A stretch of DNA of 32,234 bases from Candidatus Gallipaludibacter merdavium (GTDB taxonomy: Bacteria > Bacteroidota > Bacteroidia > Bacteroidales > Paludibacteraceae), in contig JADIMG010000011.1 of NCBI GenBank assembly GCA_017694875.1, positions 1-32,234 of the forward strand, read 5' to 3'. The position numbers and the translations under genes were made by a program. Positions 7,720 to 17,257 of this stretch are shown piece by piece; position 1 is the first letter of the stretch; each line of letters begins with the position of its first letter. The notes below the pieces were generated by a model. The model worked only from the letters and a program-made list of their open reading frames with translations. It was not told the origin of the DNA and searched no databases.

Positions 7720-9336
7720 TTAATGCAGATGCACGGGTAATTCGTATGTTTTATCGTTTTTATTCACTGTTAAAGTGTATTTTTTGCCTTTCAACAAATC
7801 ATTGCTCTTGAAATCAAAGCGGTTATGGCCTTGTTGGCATTCAAAGTTTGTCGTGAACACTTCTTTGTTGTCTGATGAAATGCTCAAAGTGGCATTGCCA
7901 GCTTCTGCAGCATAGAAATCCAATTCGTATTGCTCTCTGTCTGGGTGCATCATCATGTCATACTGCTTGGTTTCCGTATTGATGGTGGTATATGCAAAGC
8001 CTTCTTCCAAAACGGGGTCAAGCTCGATACCTGCCATTTTCAAGCAGTTTTGGATGTATTCGCTTCTCATCACCAAATCCCAGATTAATCCAGAGCGGTA
8101 GTTTTCAATCATTACTACAATAGGGCCTTGGTCAATGGCAAGGTGGTTGTTGTTGGCCTGACCAATGGCAGGCTCATATGAGTCACCGATACCATATTTA
8201 CCTTGAAGTGCATCTATCTGGTCCATGCTCATCAATACTTGGGTAGCATAGAATGGAACATACGGATAGGAAGCCAGAGCTGCAGTAGGAGCAATGATGC
8301 CGTCGTCATTACCCGGGCAACGGGCACTATAGCCTTTTGAGCCAATGCCATTGCAGGCCGTTAGTCCCCACATATTAGCGCTGTATTGATAATTGCTGGG
8401 GGCTTCATACACACAATAGTGGCGGTTAATCATGGCATGTGCTACATTGTTTTGCCAATAAAAGGCATAGTTGTCTTTCATACGCATAGGGTTTAATCCT
8501 ACGAACGAATAGTGTGCAAAAAACAATGGACCACCATTTTCTTGACCTAATGGCAATTTATAGCCATAGTTTTCACGGTTGTTATTGCAGAACCCACCAT
8601 TTGATTGCCAGCCTGCAGTATAGGCTTCTTTTGATATTCTGTGACCTTCCGGGGCTCCGAGAGCCAACAGATAGGTAATCAAACCTTCATTCCATCCTTT
8701 TACCGGCAATTCATATGTGTTGTTTGGCGTATGCCAAATCCAATAGAGGTGGTTTTCGCCATTGGTGTAATGATTCCAGTCGATGGTGTTGACAAACGAG
8801 GTGACAGAGTCAGAAATTTCTTTTTCCAATTCAGTGCCGCCATTAAAGTATTCCTGTGCTGCAATAAGTCCTGTTATCAAGAAGGATGTTTCCACTGCAT
8901 CACCGGCTTCCACTTGGTTTCCGAAAGGAAAGGCTTTCCCATCTGGAGAATGCCAGTGTGACCAAATGCCTTTGTAGCGGTCGGCTTTTCCTAACCAACG
9001 TACAGCCTTCACAGTGCGTTCTATGGCTTGTTCACGGGTAATCCAGCCACGTTCAGCACCTACAATCAATGACATAATACCGAATCCGCTGCCTCCTATG
9101 GTTACAGCCTTGCTGCCGTGATTATAGCCTTCGTATGCCAAACCACTGTTTTCTTCTGCAAAATCATAGAAGTAGGTAAAGGCGGCTTTTTGTTGTTTTT
9201 CCAAAACTGGGCGCACGTTTGAAGGTGCAAACGTTTCGTCGCTTTTATTCACTACAATGGTATTATCATCATTTTTCTCACAGCCAGTGCAGCAAGTAAG
9301 GAATGGAATAATCAATAACCAAATGAATTTTTTCAT
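7720..9336 (-). CDS. GH144-type (glycoamylase-domain) beta-1,2-glucanase lipoprotein
   Basis: The 538-residue protein has an N-terminal lipoprotein signal with several candidate cysteines (Cys15, 16, 19), then EKNDDN. It carries an (alpha/alpha)6-type domain of the glycoamylase family. Recognisable stretches are GGSGFGIMSLIVGAERGW (81-98), GIWSHWHSPDG (123-133), GDAVETSFLITGL (145-157), LTACNGIGSKGYSARCPGNDDGIIAPTA spread over 325-352, and PYVPFYATQVL (358-368). A beta-rich tail of about 80 residues follows. GH144 enzymes cut beta-1,2-glucan, as endo- or sophorose-releasing exo-enzymes (Chitinophaga pinensis and Parabacteroides distasonis members, from memory). Automatic labels such as glucoamylase would mislead. 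It starts 20 bp after susD. The acidic residues after the lipid Cys favour surface display. Confidence 0.85.
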   Translation of the reverse strand: MKKFIWLLIIPFLTCCTGCEKNDDNTIVVNKSDETFAPSNVRPVLEKQQKAAFTYFYDFAEENSGLAYEGYNHGSKAVTIGGSGFGIMSLIVGAERGWITREQAIERTVKAVRWLGKADRYKGIWSHWHSPDGKAFPFGNQVEAGDAVETSFLITGLIAAQEYFNGGTELEKEISDSVTSFVNTIDWNHYTNGENHLYWIWHTPNNTYELPVKGWNEGLITYLLALGAPEGHRISKEAYTAGWQSNGGFCNNNRENYGYKLPLGQENGGPLFFAHYSFVGLNPMRMKDNYAFYWQNNVAHAMINRHYCVYEAPSNYQYSANMWGLTACNGIGSKGYSARCPGNDDGIIAPTAALASYPYVPFYATQVLMSMDQIDALQGKYGIGDSYEPAIGQANNNHLAIDQGPIVVMIENYRSGLIWDLVMRSEYIQNCLKMAGIELDPVLEEGFAYTTINTETKQYDMMMHPDREQYELDFYAAEAGNATLSISSDNKEVFTTNFECQQGHNRFDFKSNDLLKGKKYTLTVNKNDKTYELPVHLH

Positions 9337-9356
9337 ATATATAATCTGTTATAGAA

Positions 9357-10844
9357 TTAGTAACCTGGATTTTGTTCAAGTTGGGCTTTGTCAATTTCTG
9401 TTTGTGGAATAGGGAATACTTCATGCTTTCCTACAACAAAATTGTCAATTTCATCTTTGGCTATACCCCAGCGCACCAAATCGAAGAAATATTCTCCTTC
9501 CATAGCCAGTTCAATACGGCGTTCATGACGGATGGCTTTGCGCAATTCTGCTTGGTTGTTAGTGGTTATTTCCGGTAAAACATCCTTTCCTCCACGTGCA
9601 CGTTTACGTACCATTTCCAATTTGGCTCTTGCATCAGCCATGTTTTCGTCACCACCCATTTCACATGCTGCTTCTGCATGCATCAATATAACTTCTGCAT
9701 AACGCATAACACGGATGTTCATCCACTGTCCTTGACCTTCATCGTCACGTCCGTAAACACCTCTTTCACTCTTAGGCACATAGGCCTTCTTGTTGAAATA
9801 TGGCTTACCAGCTGGGTCTGCTTTTACAGTGACTCCCTCTAAAACATCTCCATTCTTTATAACGGTTGCTTCCAGACGAGGGTCGCCTTCTTCAAAGGCA
9901 TTGATAAGAGTTTCTTCTGGTGAATTGAAACCCCATCCCAAGTTTGGTTTACCACGTATACCTTGAATTTGTGAATACTGTGAACCTAAAAAGATTTGCT
10001 CTTCTGGACGCTCTTCACAGAACACTTCAAATACAGATTCTGGTCCAAATTCATTTTTTTCGTAGAATATCTCGCCGTATGGTGTAGTGAGATCATTATC
10101 GCCAGAAGCAATAATTTGGCTTGTCATGCTAATTACATCAGCCCAACGTTGTTGGTATAGATAGACCTTGGCAAGCAGAGCTTTAGCAGCATTTTGGGTT
10201 CCTCGGCCTGATGTACCATCGGCAAGACGGGCGGCACGTGTTGGTAAAAATGGTATGGCATCAACCAAATCCTGTTCGATGTATGACCACATTTGGGCTT
10301 GTGTGGAGCGTTGTGGCGTTTCTTCATCTTTAGCCATAACTTTATTAACGTATGGCACTCCACCATAAGCACGGGTAAGCCGGAAATAGAGCAATGCTCT
10401 TACGAAAAGTGCCTCAGCTTGCATTTGTTGCTTGTTTTTTACTGTGTCGTTCAATGCATAGGCTAGTGTGAGCGCCTCGTTTGATTTGGTAATACCAGTA
10501 TAACATACAGAATAATAATTGCCTATATGTTCGTTGCCTGCTGTATAACTTAATTTATCAAACTCAGAAATAGTGCCTCCATCAGATGGGGTACTTCCTT
10601 TGTTGACATCATTGGTGGTATAGTTGCCCATAGCTAATCCAGTCCAGCCATATTGGTAGTCACGCAAGTTGGAATAGGCTTCGTTGAGTTTTGCCTCAGC
10701 CAATATGGTAGAGTTGGTGGTGTCATTGTAATTCCCGTGATGATATACACCTTTGGGATATTGATTCAAAAAGTCTTCACATGAAGTGGCCAAAATCGTA
10801 ATAAGGCCAAGAATGATGGTTAAATATATATGATTTGTTTTCAT
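9357..10844 (-). CDS. susD: SusD/RagB-family glycan-binding lipoprotein
   Basis: The chosen start (10844) gives MKTNHIYLTIILGLITILAT followed by SCEDFLNQYPKG, a lipoprotein signal with Cys22 and the usual FLNQYP opening. A longer in-frame start at 10874 would only add residues before the signal peptide. The protein has 495 residues, the usual SusD length. The RagB/SusD core includes RALLYFRL, AKALLAKVYLY near the TPR region and the C-terminal RRIELAMEGEYFFDLVRW signature. It sits on the outer membrane as the lid of the SusC channel and binds the glycan. It follows susC by 35 bp. Confidence 0.96.
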   Translation of the reverse strand: MKTNHIYLTIILGLITILATSCEDFLNQYPKGVYHHGNYNDTTNSTILAEAKLNEAYSNLRDYQYGWTGLAMGNYTTNDVNKGSTPSDGGTISEFDKLSYTAGNEHIGNYYSVCYTGITKSNEALTLAYALNDTVKNKQQMQAEALFVRALLYFRLTRAYGGVPYVNKVMAKDEETPQRSTQAQMWSYIEQDLVDAIPFLPTRAARLADGTSGRGTQNAAKALLAKVYLYQQRWADVISMTSQIIASGDNDLTTPYGEIFYEKNEFGPESVFEVFCEERPEEQIFLGSQYSQIQGIRGKPNLGWGFNSPEETLINAFEEGDPRLEATVIKNGDVLEGVTVKADPAGKPYFNKKAYVPKSERGVYGRDDEGQGQWMNIRVMRYAEVILMHAEAACEMGGDENMADARAKLEMVRKRARGGKDVLPEITTNNQAELRKAIRHERRIELAMEGEYFFDLVRWGIAKDEIDNFVVGKHEVFPIPQTEIDKAQLEQNPGY

Positions 10845-10879
10845 AATAAATCGTTGTTTTAATGGATTCAACATTCATA

Positions 10880-13800
10880 TTAGAAGGATACGGAAATACC
10901 GCCTGTATAAACAGAAGGAATAGGATATGTTCCTCCATTATCTATACCACCATCCAAAATACCGCCGCCTACTTCAGGAGTATATCCTGTGCTGCTCTTG
11001 AAGGTTAGTGGGTTTTGTGCATTGACAAATATGCGGAATTTTTGGCATTTCATTTTCTTTAATGCTGATTGTGGCAAGTTGTATCCCAATTGAACTGCAC
11101 GTAGGCGGAAGTAAGCGCCGCTTTCCAATAAGTTAGTAGACGGCAAAAAGTTATGACCGCGTGATGTGTCCAAAATAGGTTCTTTGTTGGATGTTCCTTC
11201 GCCACGCCATCTGTTTTTATAGGTGTACATGTAGTAGTTGAATTGGGCATAGGTTGGCAACTTCTTGGTGTTGACAATGCTATTGCCGGTAACACCATTG
11301 AAATCAAGGGCCAAATCAAAACCTTTATAACCGAAATTGAAACTCATGCCATAAGTGAAAGTTGGTATGGTAGTTCCAATATAATCACGGTCTGCATCAG
11401 TAATTTTGCCGTCGTTATTTAGGTCTTTGTAACGGATATCACCTGGTTTGGATGTCCATGAAGCAGGATAGTAATCATCAATTTCTTGTTGGTTTTGGAA
11501 GATACCGTTTTTCTCGTCTTGAACGTATCCAAAAATTGATCCGACAGGATGCCCTACTGAAGTACGGTGGTAAAGTCCAGATATAATGTCAGCATTGTTG
11601 TTACCTAATGAAAGTACTTCATTATGGAGCGTTGCACCATTGATGCTGATGCCATAAGAGAAGTCTCCAACTTGGTCATGCCAGCCAATCATGTATTCAA
11701 AACCTTGGTTGCGGATAGAACCGGCATTGGTAATGGCATAGCCTGCACCGATAGATACGGATGGGGCAACATATGCCAACAAGTCAGAAGTGGTCTTGGT
11801 ATAGTAGCCGAGTTCTGCAGTCAAACGGTCTTGGAAGAAGTGACTTTCTACGCCAACATCGAAACCGCTTACAACTTCCCAGTGAATATTCTCATCCACT
11901 TCATTGTTTACGGTTGGAATATAGTACGTAACTCCGTCAACGACTACCTGCTGTCCTTTTGGATTGATGGTTGGGAAATACAGGTAGTTACCAATCTTGT
12001 CATTACCCAATTGACCCCATGACGCTTTCAGTTTCAAGAAGTTGATATCATCACGAACATCTTCCATAAATCCTTCTTCACTGATTACCCAGCCTAAACC
12101 TACTGAAGGGAAGAAACCCCATCTGTGTTTAGGAGAGAATTTGGAGGATGCGTCAGCACGGAAAGTAGCAGCTAATAAATAGCGGTTGGCGTATGCATAA
12201 TTGATACGTGCCATAGCAGAAATGAATGATTCGGCTTCATACCAGTCACCGCATTGACGGTTAAGATTGTGTCCTACGTTCAGCATCCAGAAATCTTCAG
12301 GAACTACCCACATGTCACCGCTTACCAATGAATCGACAGCGGCATTAAAACCTTGATTTTCCATAAAACGGGCAGTGTAACCCAACATGGCAGAAATGCG
12401 GTGTTTGTTGATTTCCTTATTATAGTTCAAGACGATATCGGCTTGCAGTTTCTTGTATTCTGCAGCATTGCGGCTAAAGCTGGTTTTCTCACTTTTTTGA
12501 GATACGTTTGATGTTTCTGTGTTCAGGTCGTAGGCAGGAGTGAATGCACTTCCAAGACTTACGCCAATATCGGCATAACCTGTAGCACGTAAAGTGAAAT
12601 CTTGCAAGAAACGAACTTCTGCATACAAGTTGCCTACACCACGATAACCATAACTTTCAGAAGTACCTTTGTACATTTCCATGGCTGCAACTGGGTTGTT
12701 CACGTCTTTTTGGATACTTGGCGCAGGATTATAATATGAACCGATATTATCTGGATCATGCTGTTCTGCCGGACTGTATGGAGAATAAGTTGGCAATGCT
12801 TGTGCGGCGGTCTGAACGCTCGCTGTTGCACCGTCAGAATCCCAACGGGATAAGTTTACGTTACCGCCAATTTTGAAATTCTTGCCGAATTTGTAATCTC
12901 CAGCGTAACGAAGGTTGTAGCGGGAATAGGAGTTGTATTTCACAACACCGTCTTGCAGGAAGTAGCCAAATGATAATACATTGTTTGATTTGTCAGTGGC
13001 AGAGGTAATAGAAATGCCATGGTTGGTAATGGCTGCTGGGCGCAGAATATAAGATTGCCAATCCGTACCTGTTCCGAGTAGATCACCCGTCCATTCTGCA
13101 GCATTGGGATCCATGTTTTTTAACTGTTCATTGTAAAGTTCAGTAAACTGGTCGGCATTGGTCAATTGCAAACGGTCTCTGTTGTGTACCATTTGTGCTC
13201 CTCCATAACCATCGTAACTAATAGACAATTTACCTTCATCAGCACGTTTGGTGGTAATGATGATGACACCGTTTGCGCCCTGAACACCAAAGATGGCCAG
13301 TGAGGAAGGGTCTTTCAATACTTCGATAGATTCAATGTCGTTTGGATTGACAAAATCAATGTTATCCACAAATAATCCATCAACCACATAAAGTGGATTG
13401 GTACTGGCATTTACAGTTGCAACACCACGCAAACGGATGGTTGGGCTTCCACCTGCAGTACCACTATTGGTAACCAACAGACCCGGCACTTTTCCTTGTA
13501 AAGCTTTAACTGGGTTATAGTCAGGCGATGCTTTCAAGTCTTCGCCACTGACTGAAACGATTGAACCGGTAACATCACGTTTGCGTTGTGTACCATAACC
13601 GACAACTACAATTTCATTCAGTGCAGTTTCTTCTGTGTCCAATTCTACATTGACAATAGGGTTGTTTGCTGTTACAGTGCGTTTCTCTGTAACAAATCCA
13701 ACATAGGAGAACACGAGTGTTGTTCCTTCTGCTACATCGATGGAATATTTGCCATCAAAATCAGTGATGGTTCCAGAGGTACTACCTTCAGCTTGGATGG

Positions 13801-13924
13801 TTACACCAATTAACTCCATGCCGGTGGCCTTTTCTTTTACGATACCTGTTACGGTGATTGTTTTTTGTGCAAAAGCACTGGCTGTGAACAAAAACAGCAG
13901 TAGTAGTAAACAGTGTTTTTTCAT
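10880..13924 (-). CDS. susC: SusC/RagA-family TonB-dependent glycan transporter
   Basis: The 1014-residue outer-membrane protein imports oligosaccharides using TonB energy. In order: signal peptide to about residue 19 (ASAFA/Q), a carboxypeptidase-regulatory-like domain (about 22-100, VTGIVKEKATGMELIGVTI, FSYVGF), a TonB-box region EIVVVGYGTQ, a plug (PLYVVDG, IESIEVLKDPSS, FGVQGANGVIIITTK), then a beta-barrel ending in GISVSF. All are typical of SusC. It is the first gene of the operon, about 60 nt downstream of the predicted transcription start. Confidence 0.97.
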   Translation of the reverse strand: MKKHCLLLLLFLFTASAFAQKTITVTGIVKEKATGMELIGVTIQAEGSTSGTITDFDGKYSIDVAEGTTLVFSYVGFVTEKRTVTANNPIVNVELDTEETALNEIVVVGYGTQRKRDVTGSIVSVSGEDLKASPDYNPVKALQGKVPGLLVTNSGTAGGSPTIRLRGVATVNASTNPLYVVDGLFVDNIDFVNPNDIESIEVLKDPSSLAIFGVQGANGVIIITTKRADEGKLSISYDGYGGAQMVHNRDRLQLTNADQFTELYNEQLKNMDPNAAEWTGDLLGTGTDWQSYILRPAAITNHGISITSATDKSNNVLSFGYFLQDGVVKYNSYSRYNLRYAGDYKFGKNFKIGGNVNLSRWDSDGATASVQTAAQALPTYSPYSPAEQHDPDNIGSYYNPAPSIQKDVNNPVAAMEMYKGTSESYGYRGVGNLYAEVRFLQDFTLRATGYADIGVSLGSAFTPAYDLNTETSNVSQKSEKTSFSRNAAEYKKLQADIVLNYNKEINKHRISAMLGYTARFMENQGFNAAVDSLVSGDMWVVPEDFWMLNVGHNLNRQCGDWYEAESFISAMARINYAYANRYLLAATFRADASSKFSPKHRWGFFPSVGLGWVISEEGFMEDVRDDINFLKLKASWGQLGNDKIGNYLYFPTINPKGQQVVVDGVTYYIPTVNNEVDENIHWEVVSGFDVGVESHFFQDRLTAELGYYTKTTSDLLAYVAPSVSIGAGYAITNAGSIRNQGFEYMIGWHDQVGDFSYGISINGATLHNEVLSLGNNNADIISGLYHRTSVGHPVGSIFGYVQDEKNGIFQNQQEIDDYYPASWTSKPGDIRYKDLNNDGKITDADRDYIGTTIPTFTYGMSFNFGYKGFDLALDFNGVTGNSIVNTKKLPTYAQFNYYMYTYKNRWRGEGTSNKEPILDTSRGHNFLPSTNLLESGAYFRLRAVQLGYNLPQSALKKMKCQKFRIFVNAQNPLTFKSSTGYTPEVGGGILDGGIDNGGTYPIPSVYTGGISVSF

Positions 13925-13990
13925 GATAAATAAAAAATGTTTTTTGAATAAAAAATGATTCTTTTACTTAGTTCGATGAAAATTGACGCT

Positions 13991-14022
13991 GCAAAACTAT
14001 AGATAATATGAGCCGATACAAA
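13991..14022 (-). promoter_or_regulatory. Promoter of the susC operon
   Basis: On the minus strand the -7 element is TAGTTTTGC (13999-13991), fitting TAnnTTTGC. TTTG at 14022-14019 lies 19 bp upstream as the -33 box. Transcription would start near 13984, giving a leader of about 60 nt. Confidence 0.75.
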
Positions 14023-14040
14023 TTTTTCTACCTATTCAAA

Positions 14041-14080
14041 ACTACTACAGGATAAAAAGGGTACACTACAATACCACTAC
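14041..14080 (-). promoter_or_regulatory. ACTAC repeats upstream of the susC promoter (candidate operator)
   Basis: ACTAC occurs at 14041-14045, 14065-14069 and 14076-14080, just upstream of the -33 box. The last two copies are CACTAC in direct repeat at 11 bp, about one helical turn. The 14189-17068 regulator is the obvious candidate to bind here. This rests on spacing only and the motif is short. Confidence 0.3.
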
Positions 14081-14188
14081 TTGTGATGATATTATCTGAT
14101 TAATCTTCTTGTAATTAATTGTTTATATGGTTAATTGATTTGAAAAAACTTTTTCTATATACCTTTTTGCTATGTGTGTCTTAGTGGC

Positions 14189-17068
14189 TTATTTGAACTC
14201 AATCATAAACTCGTTCAAGTTCTTTTCTTTCGGCAAATCAAGTTTTTTTCTTAATCTGTATCTGGCAACCTCTACACCTTTGACGGAAATATTAGCAAGA
14301 TTTGCAATTTCTTTAGTGGTAAGGTTGAGTCGCAACCATGCGCATAAACGTAAGTCGGCAGATGACAGGTCAGGGTAACGCTCTTTCAGATTGCGGAAGA
14401 AATTCTCATGTATACGGTCAAAATTACTTTGGAAAATGTTCCAGTCATCTTCGCTGGATATGTTTTCATCTATCAGTTTGATGAGTTTGTTGTAATATTT
14501 GCTCGGATAATGTGTACCCAAAGCTTCTTTCTGACTGGTTATTTCTTCCTTTATTTGGGTCAATATCTCGTTTTTACGAATGATGGAAATGGTTGAAGAA
14601 GCTAATTCCTTGCTTTTGTATTTGAGCTCGTTTTCCAGATGGTCTGCTTTGAGTTTGTAAATAATCCGGTCTTGCTCCATTTGCTTGTCTTTCTGTTCTT
14701 TTTCCCTTTCCTGTTCTATTTTTTTCCTTTTCCTCTCCATAATATGCCAGACGCTGATTATAAGTAATGTAATAAGGCATAGAAATGCGATGATATATAT
14801 GAGGATGGCCCATGTATTCAGAAAAAATGGAGCTTTAACGGTGAAATGCAGTTGTAATTCCGCTATGGCGTCTCCCGTTATGCTAACGGCTTGTATGGTG
14901 ATTTGATGATTGCCGATAGAGGGATGATGAATTTCTATGGTTTGATGGTGCCCGATGTTTTGCCATTTTTCGTTGTTCAATGAATAACGGTATTGGATAT
15001 CATTGTTAAAGTGAAAAATCGGATATGAGAAATGAATTTCTAGTTCTTTGTATGAGTAGGGTATTTGGTTCTGTTGATTCACTAATAAAGGCAAGGTGTC
15101 GTATTTATTGTCGGTATATGCGCTCCACGTGTCACATTTAAGGGTGATGTTCTCATTTTTGATGTATTTCTCCGGGTGATAGATATAGAGGCCTAATGAA
15201 TTTTCAAAGCAAAATAGACAAGTGTCATCTGACAATGGGGTTATATTCAACTCGTTGTTGATGTGGTTTTCAGAGAACGTACTGTAATCCACTACATCCA
15301 GCAATTGAAATTCCTCATTGTGGGCGGATAGTAGGACTGCATGTGTCGGCGTTATGAACCAATAATGTCCCTTGCCGTTATGCACCACCCTGTAAGCTTT
15401 GCTGAATATGCCCAATACTTTGTTTAAACGGTCAAAAGGTTCCATTTGCCTGTCATCTTCGTTGTAGAGGTATATGCTTTGCTGATCTAGAAATATAATT
15501 TGCTTTTCAAATTCATATGCGGAAAAATATACTGATTGTGAATTGGGGGAGGGAAAGAAAGTGCAACTCTCCATTGTTTTCAAGTCATCTTTGAGCTTGA
15601 CGCAATATAAGCCCTTTCTGAAGTGTGAACACCATATTCTGCCCTTGTAGTCTATGGCTATATGTCGTATCGGATTATAAAAATTGTCAACCGTATGGCT
15701 GAATGTCCAATTCCCTTTGTCGTTTTTTCTGAAGATATTTAATGTGGAATAGGAACCTTGTAGCAGTACTTCCTGGTTGTGTATATACCCATGAGCCATA
15801 CATACACCGTCGCCGCCTTGATTCTTGTATATTTCTTGAAGTCCGTTGGTAGTTAGAAGATACGTACTCTTGGCCGAGCAAAAAACAGTGTTGTCATATT
15901 CCCAGAATCCCCAAGTTTGTCCTGCAATTTCTTTTTTCATGTCTAATTGCTCTGTCCCTAATTGTCCGCTATATAGACCTTGATTGGTGGCTAACATGAG
16001 ATGGCTTTTGTCCATATACGCTGAGTATATGGTTCCAACATTAGGCTTGAAAGGGGCTGTTTTCCTAAAATGTGGGTTATAGTGAAAAACGGAAATCCCT
16101 TTGTCAAGTGCAAACCATGTGTTATTATTCTGGTCAGAATAGATCCCCAGGACGGTATTGTTGGGCAATATGCCTTCTTTGATTTCGCATAATAGTTGGA
16201 GATCATGGTTTAGTAGTAAGATTCCGTCAGATACGGTTCCTAAAATATACAGAGAATCTGATGTGAGAATGGCACGGTTAATTTCCTTGTTTTTGAGTGT
16301 CTTGTTGATTTTGCTGATAGCCTCCTCATATTGCTTACAGCTGTTCCTGAGGTATAGACCATTATTGTATGTAATATAGAGTGTGTCGGAATGAAAAGGT
16401 AATAAGGCGGTTATATCTCTAAAAGACGATTGTTGTCTTATTGGCTTTAAGCTGTTGTTGTCTAGATATACAAGGCCGCTGTGAAGGTAATTTCCATATA
16501 GGCAATTTCCTATTTTGCCGAATGAGGTAATCATCTCCTGCGGACAGTATGTGCTTATGGAAGATTTTCCGTCATAGCGGAAAAGAGCATTGAAAGAATG
16601 AAAATATATGATGCTGTCTAGTTGTTCAATAGTCCATATTTCGTCATTGTTTAAAGTATGGTTTTTAAGCAATGGTATCAAGGATGTGTAGCGAAGGTGT
16701 CCGTATAGGTCTTTTTCAAAATAGCCGAATTCTTCATAGGAGCCAATATAGATTCGATTTCCGATAGCCTTCACGGAGCGTATGATGCGGTGATCGGGCA
16801 TATAGGTAATATTCCAATCGATGCCGTCGAAGCTTAATAAACCGTCATTATTGGCAATATATATAATACCTTCATCTGATTGGGTTATACTCCAGTTTTG
16901 GTTGGCACCTTTGTACTGTTGAGGCAGATAGTTGTGGACAACGGGCAAAAAAATGTCATTTGCACAGCCTTGCAGATAAGGGGGACATAAAGGCATTCCA
17001 TTCGCATGTAGAACCTGCGTTATGTGCAATAGGATATATATCAACAGCAAAAAGGTGATTTTTCTCAT
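14189..17068 (-). CDS. Membrane-spanning PUL regulator: periplasmic propeller sensor, Y_Y_Y domain, LuxR-type HTH
   Basis: The 959-residue protein opens with a signal peptide or signal anchor (to about residue 22). A long region with two-component-regulator-propeller character follows, with short repeats such as NNTWFALDKGISVF and GRIWCSHFRKGLY. Next come a Y_Y_Y-like beta domain (about 680-745), one membrane helix (about 752-774) and a charged coiled coil (778-850). The protein ends in a LuxR-type HTH (about 898-959, LSSADLRLCAWLRLNLTTKEIANLANIS). There is no histidine kinase or receiver. Sensor and DNA-binding part are one polypeptide, so it should work like the hybrid two-component systems of PULs but without phosphotransfer. 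It lies just upstream of susC in the same direction, implying it controls that promoter. A periplasmic oligosaccharide ligand is inferred. Confidence 0.9.
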   Translation of the reverse strand: MRKITFLLLIYILLHITQVLHANGMPLCPPYLQGCANDIFLPVVHNYLPQQYKGANQNWSITQSDEGIIYIANNDGLLSFDGIDWNITYMPDHRIIRSVKAIGNRIYIGSYEEFGYFEKDLYGHLRYTSLIPLLKNHTLNNDEIWTIEQLDSIIYFHSFNALFRYDGKSSISTYCPQEMITSFGKIGNCLYGNYLHSGLVYLDNNSLKPIRQQSSFRDITALLPFHSDTLYITYNNGLYLRNSCKQYEEAISKINKTLKNKEINRAILTSDSLYILGTVSDGILLLNHDLQLLCEIKEGILPNNTVLGIYSDQNNNTWFALDKGISVFHYNPHFRKTAPFKPNVGTIYSAYMDKSHLMLATNQGLYSGQLGTEQLDMKKEIAGQTWGFWEYDNTVFCSAKSTYLLTTNGLQEIYKNQGGDGVCMAHGYIHNQEVLLQGSYSTLNIFRKNDKGNWTFSHTVDNFYNPIRHIAIDYKGRIWCSHFRKGLYCVKLKDDLKTMESCTFFPSPNSQSVYFSAYEFEKQIIFLDQQSIYLYNEDDRQMEPFDRLNKVLGIFSKAYRVVHNGKGHYWFITPTHAVLLSAHNEEFQLLDVVDYSTFSENHINNELNITPLSDDTCLFCFENSLGLYIYHPEKYIKNENITLKCDTWSAYTDNKYDTLPLLVNQQNQIPYSYKELEIHFSYPIFHFNNDIQYRYSLNNEKWQNIGHHQTIEIHHPSIGNHQITIQAVSITGDAIAELQLHFTVKAPFFLNTWAILIYIIAFLCLITLLIISVWHIMERKRKKIEQEREKEQKDKQMEQDRIIYKLKADHLENELKYKSKELASSTISIIRKNEILTQIKEEITSQKEALGTHYPSKYYNKLIKLIDENISSEDDWNIFQSNFDRIHENFFRNLKERYPDLSSADLRLCAWLRLNLTTKEIANLANISVKGVEVARYRLRKKLDLPKEKNLNEFMIEFK

Positions 17069-17092
17069 AACATGTTTGAAGATGTATTATTT

Positions 17093-17123
17093 GCAAAGGT
17101 AGTGAATTTGAATAGTATAACAA
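17093..17123 (-). promoter_or_regulatory. Promoter of the PUL regulator gene
   Basis: On the minus strand TACCTTTGC (17101-17093) fits the -7 consensus and TTG (17123-17121) lies 19 bp upstream. The start site would be near 17086, about 18 nt before the ATG. Confidence 0.7.
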
Positions 17124-17185
17124 GGCCTTTTGATTGTGGGGATGACCAGTTTGGCCGGGTGTTGAGGTAATTAGAGGTAATTAAT

Positions 17186-17229
17186 AAAAAGCCGCTTTCT
17201 GCCTATAGAAGTGTTTAGGCAAAAAGCGG
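17186..17229 (-). terminator. Rho-independent terminator after pfkA
   Basis: On the minus strand CCGCTTT pairs with AAAGCGG and, inside it, GCCTA pairs with TAGGC. A run of five T follows (complement of 17186-17190). It lies about 30 bp past the pfkA stop and separates this operon from the PUL regulator. Confidence 0.85.
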
Positions 17230-17257
17230 TAACATAATATCCCTTTATGGATAACTT

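Noticed and set aside
7720-9336. Label as a starch-type glucoamylase
   Set aside because: The domain is of the glycoamylase/GH144 type, whose known members cut beta-1,2-glucan, and no GH15 or GH13 motifs are seen.
10845-10874. Longer SusD start at 10874
   Set aside because: It would put ten residues in front of a normal lipoprotein signal peptide.
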